From positions 38,501 to 102,500 of the forward strand of contig NC_016024.1 in assembly GCF_000226295.1 (NCBI RefSeq): a DNA stretch of 64,000 bases, read 5' to 3'. Position numbers and translations under genes: made by a program. This document shows positions 61,227 to 64,000 of this stretch, in pieces. The notes beneath the pieces were generated by a model. The model was given only the letters and a program-made list of their open reading frames with translations. It did no database searches and had not been told where the DNA came from. Within the stretch, counting starts at the first letter, position 1. Every line of letters begins with the position of its first letter. The stretch is from Chloracidobacterium thermophilum B (GTDB lineage: Bacteria; Acidobacteriota; Blastocatellia; Chloracidobacteriales; Chloracidobacteriaceae).

Positions 61227-62797
61227 GTGAATATACGTAGGGAGTGTGTCACCAGTGAGTCCCCGGAGCTGGCCGGGCAGGGAAGCTTGGTGCGTCATCC
61301 GCTGACCTGGATTCTGCTGGCTTACACGGCGCTGGGGCTGGGTTTGCTGGCGGCATACCAGTTCCAAATCAACCCGGACGGCATTGCCTACCTGGACATT
61401 GCTGAGAAGTATGTGCGGGGCGATATATGGGGTGCCATCAATGCGTACTGGAGTCCGCTCATCTCATGGCTGACAGCCGTGTTACGGCTTTTGGGGCTGC
61501 CGCCGCAGGTGGCCATCAAGCTGGTGTTGCTGATGAGTGGCGGCGTGGCGCTGGGAGGTGTGTGGTGCCTTCTGGGGGACTGCCCCATGTGGATGCGTGC
61601 GATTGCGACAGGTGGGGCAATTCCGCTCACCGTGTACTATGCCCTGCATGTCATTACGCCGGACCTACTCGTGGCGACGGTGCTGGTGTGGTACGCGGCG
61701 TGGTTGGTGGAGGGGAGGCTGGATGTCCGGGCGTCGGTGTGGGGTGGGTTTTTGGTGGCGCTTGGGTATTTTGCGAAGGCGTTTGCGCTGCCGTTTTGCT
61801 TGGTTCATCTGTGTGGGTGGCGGGTTGTGTGAGTGCTATCTGGATGGTTGCCCTGAAGGCAAAGTACGGCGTGTGGATGTCTGGCTCGGCAGGAAGGATT
61901 ACGTATGCTTGGGCAGGGCCGCGGATGAACTGCGTACATCCTTTCATCAATCCAAGAGAAATGAGGTTCTTTGCTCCTATGGAAGCAGGGGATACGAGTT
62001 TTTGGACTGATCCCACATCCTTACCTATCCAGCCGTGGAGCCCGTTTGAGTCGTTTGAGTACGCTCATTATCAGGTCTTCATGACGATTTTTCGCTTGCG
62101 CGTCACTGCCTTTGCATACAGCCGTGAGTATTCCTGGCTAACCTTACCCATTGTGCTCGGCATGATGGTTGGGGTTTGGTTTGTTTCTGCGCTGCGGCGG
62201 CGTTTTGGTGTGCTGCTTTCAGGTATCCTGCTCTATGTCGCCGGCCACGCAGCAGTTTATGTCGAGGCGCGGCATCTGCTACCGCTGGCTTACTGGGTGC
62301 TCGTCGCCGGGGCGTGGTTGGTGTGGTTGACCGGATCCCAGTTTAAAGTTCCCAGGAAGCTACACTTTGTCCTGCTTTTGTTTGTGATAGGAACCTTTAC
62401 TTGGCATCCAGCAAGAGCTTTAGCAAGAGATGCTTTGCGGAAGGATGGTGCGTTTGAGTCCTACCGGGAAGTGCACCGGCAGGCCCAAGCGATGCGTGCC
62501 CAGCTTGGCGTTCAGGGGCGGATTGCGTCCAACCGGGAGTGGCATCAGTCCTTGTACCTGACCTGGTTTCTGCGTGGGCAATACTACGGTGTCGCCCCGG
62601 CTCAGGCAGACCCGGAAGAAGTGGCACGGATGCTGACTGATTACAAAGTGGACTACTACTTCGCGTGGTCAGACGGGAGTGGAGCCTTCCCGGAGGTACG
62701 CTGGGGAGAGGAAATTACCGGGGGGCAGGACCCGCTGCTTCGGATTTATCGGGCCCGGCCGGGGCCGGTGAAAGCCACTGGTGGTCAGACGTACTGA
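61227..62797 (+). pseudogene. Second copy of the GT-C-like gene, broken by a 70-nt deletion
   Basis: From GTG 61227 it follows the upstream gene closely (LVRHPLTWILLAYTALGLGLL, FQINPDGIAYLDIAEKYVRG), then stops at 61830-61832. Compared with the first copy, about 70 bases are missing at about 61821 (after CGWR, before GCVSAIW), between short GTGGCG/GTGACG repeats, which shifts the frame. The remaining two thirds continue in another frame up to 62797 with good similarity (KAKYGVWMSGSAGRITYAWAG to the end). A truncated 201-residue product could still be made but is unlikely to work. Confidence 0.85.
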
Positions 62798-64000
62798 AAT
62801 CAAGCTGGTGGTAAATGTGCGTCAAAAGCTGCGACCCGTATTTGACGAGGAAACTCAGAATGTTGAGGACTCGTTCCTGGGGTTTGCCAAAGGGGGCAAG
62901 GGCAGCCGTGGCCCGCTCGATCTGGCGTAGCAGCGTGGCGTGGCGCTGGGCCTGGTTGGTCAGAAAGCGTTGTTCGAGGCCGTTGAGCTGGTAAAAGATT
63001 TTTTCCCGCCCGCGTTCAAGTGCTTCGGCCAGGGACGGGTCACTTTCGTGCAGGGACTGTTTGAGGCGGTCGAGTTCTGCCTCAAACGTCGCTTTCACTT
63101 CCCGGAAGCAGTCAAGTGTTTTGGTATCAGCAAGTTTTGTCATCGCCTGGCGGGCGAGTTCCTGTGTCCCAAGCAAAACGGATGCTGGCGTGAGGCCAAG
63201 TTTATCGAGCGTCTTCGCATGGCGACTTTCAAGCAGCGTCACACTGGCGCGCGCCCAACGGGCCGGCGCGTGAATTCCGAGATAGTCGTAGATAACTTGG
63301 GATTGACTCAGGTACTGCATTTCGGCTGGTCCGACGACCTGGGCCACGGTCGGGAACAGAACGTCTTGGAGAACCGGTCGCAGGAGTGCGCTGGGCGTCA
63401 GGCGCAGTGGTTCTTGGCGGAGAATGTGGACCAAATCCAGTGTGGTGTAGGTCTTCTCCGGTGCTGACTTGAGCTGGAAGCGGTTTCCATCGTGGAGCAA
63501 GGCTGTGCGGCTGCCGTCCACTTCGAGGAACAGGGTCGTTGAAGTCGGGCTGACTTTGACCTGTGGCTGTCGTCCGTTGGATGCGTACCGTTGCGCCTGC
63601 TCTACAAGCCGGGCAATCAGCTCTGGAGTTTGGTGGATGACCGCCTCCATCACGGGTTGTGTCAGTCGGCGCAGGTGTTCGTCGCGCGGGTCAACGAGGA
63701 TGACGCCAAACGGCGCGAAGAGGTGGTGAAGCCAGCGGGCAAAGGCGTCACACCAGGCGCTTCCCAGAGCATAGGTTGCCGACAGTTTCTGGCACAGGTC
63801 AGCCGTGAATTCCGTACGGGGCAGGGCGGCTTCCAGTTGCTGGAGCGTGGCTTCGACCTGGCCATCGAGGAGGATGGCACCGACAGATGGCTGTCCGGGC
63901 GGACGTGTTGGATAGGTCAGGGTGAGCGGACTTCCATTGGCGTCGAGAATGGTGGTGTGCCGGACTTCTTCAAAATCGTGGTCTTCAGAGGCAATCCAGA
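62715..64000 (-). CDS. bshC: Putative cysteine ligase BshC (bacillithiol synthesis), 5' end outside window
   Basis: The frame is open from 62715 to the right edge (about 428 residues shown of the usual ~540). At the edge it reads WIASEDHDFEEV, then GVILVDPRDEHLRRLTQPV, FPTVAQVVGPAEMQYLSQSQ, YLGIHAPARWARASVTLLE and a C-terminal PQERVLNILSFLVKYGSQLL. These are BshC hallmarks. BshC is thought to add cysteine to GlcN-malate to finish bacillithiol. A GTG/ATG pair near 63650 could be mistaken for a start but lies inside the conserved protein. The 3' end overlaps the pseudogene on the other strand by 83 bases. Confidence 0.9.
   Translation of the reverse strand, partial: WIASEDHDFEEVRHTTILDANGSPLTLTYPTRPPGQPSVGAILLDGQVEATLQQLEAALPRTEFTADLCQKLSATYALGSAWCDAFARWLHHLFAPFGVILVDPRDEHLRRLTQPVMEAVIHQTPELIARLVEQAQRYASNGRQPQVKVSPTSTTLFLEVDGSRTALLHDGNRFQLKSAPEKTYTTLDLVHILRQEPLRLTPSALLRPVLQDVLFPTVAQVVGPAEMQYLSQSQVIYDYLGIHAPARWARASVTLLESRHAKTLDKLGLTPASVLLGTQELARQAMTKLADTKTLDCFREVKATFEAELDRLKQSLHESDPSLAEALERGREKIFYQLNGLEQRFLTNQAQRHATLLRQIERATAALAPFGKPQERVLNILSFLVKYGSQLLTHIYHQLDFSTSDHQWLSPAPAGPDKSEAAGPAPR

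Larger units (their letters stand above)
59423..62885. repeat. Tandem duplication (GT-C-like gene plus bshC 3' end)
   Basis: Unit 1 spans about 59423-61135 and unit 2 about 61227-62885. Similarity starts at the gene starts (GTCAC, then GGTGCGTCATCCGCTGACC in both) and runs about 90 bases past the stops, to ATGTTGA at 61128 and 62859. The 61136-61226 spacer is AT-rich and unique. Unit 2 has lost about 70 bases; divergence between units is substantial, so the event is not recent. Confidence 0.8.

Overview
The window reads as chromosomal DNA of a GC-rich, diderm, probably thermophilic or photoheterotrophic member of the Acidobacteriota; Chloracidobacterium or a close relative is my best guess. 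This is inferred from gene content: an acidobacterial-type DUF2934 protein, BshC of bacillithiol synthesis, futalosine hydrolase, a plant/cyanobacterial-type carotene desaturase, an Omp85 protein and multi-PAS/SpoIIE signalling. No 16S gene or photosynthesis gene is present to settle it.

Layout. 1-9.3 kb: signalling genes (REC/multi-PAS kinase, SpoIIE phosphatase, NtrC-type sigma-54 activator) plus an SDR epimerase and a DUF2934 protein. 9.4-17.5 kb: carotene desaturase, recA, a HEAT-repeat protein with an N-terminal four-cysteine cluster, an AT-richer type II restriction-modification pair (ApaLI-like endonuclease plus methyltransferase), a [2Fe-2S] protein and a zinc-type dehydrogenase. 17.6-27.7 kb: the main accessory locus, a tightly overlapping type III-B CRISPR (Cmr) operon cmr2-cmr3-cmr4-cmr5-(cmr6::cmr1 fusion)-CARF effector. 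Behind it are a convergent collagen-like secreted protein gene and a decayed fragment of a second CARF-effector gene. No CRISPR array, cas6 or cas1/cas2 lies in the window, so crRNA must come from elsewhere. 27.8-46.4 kb: mostly housekeeping (alr, Omp85, yvcK-like, dipeptidase, B12-binding mutase subunit, aroB, S9 peptidase, mqnB, GDPD, phoU-phoB-phoR). An intergenic structured RNA at about 41.36-41.52 kb resembles the omega/HEARO RNA of IscB elements but has no nuclease gene beside it. 46.4-64 kb: pilT, a PfkB kinase, pyrR-pyrB, hisS, a KefB-type antiporter, pgsA, an AI-2E permease, a triple-FHA ABC transporter, and a tandem duplication of a membrane glycosyltransferase-like gene. The second copy is broken by a roughly 70-nt deletion, and the duplication also carried the 3' tail of bshC. 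bshC itself runs off the right edge.

How the genes work together. The Cmr operon has an intact Cas10 HD motif and GGDD cyclase motif. It should therefore sense target RNA, cleave it with Cmr4 and make cyclic oligoadenylate, which the co-translated CARF protein would read. PhoU-PhoB-PhoR form a phosphate-sensing unit, pyrR-pyrB a pyrimidine unit, and the translationally coupled pairs (DUF-aroB, kefB-pgsA-AI-2E, ABC-GT) suggest co-expression. All functional statements are from sequence reading and family knowledge; no searches were run.
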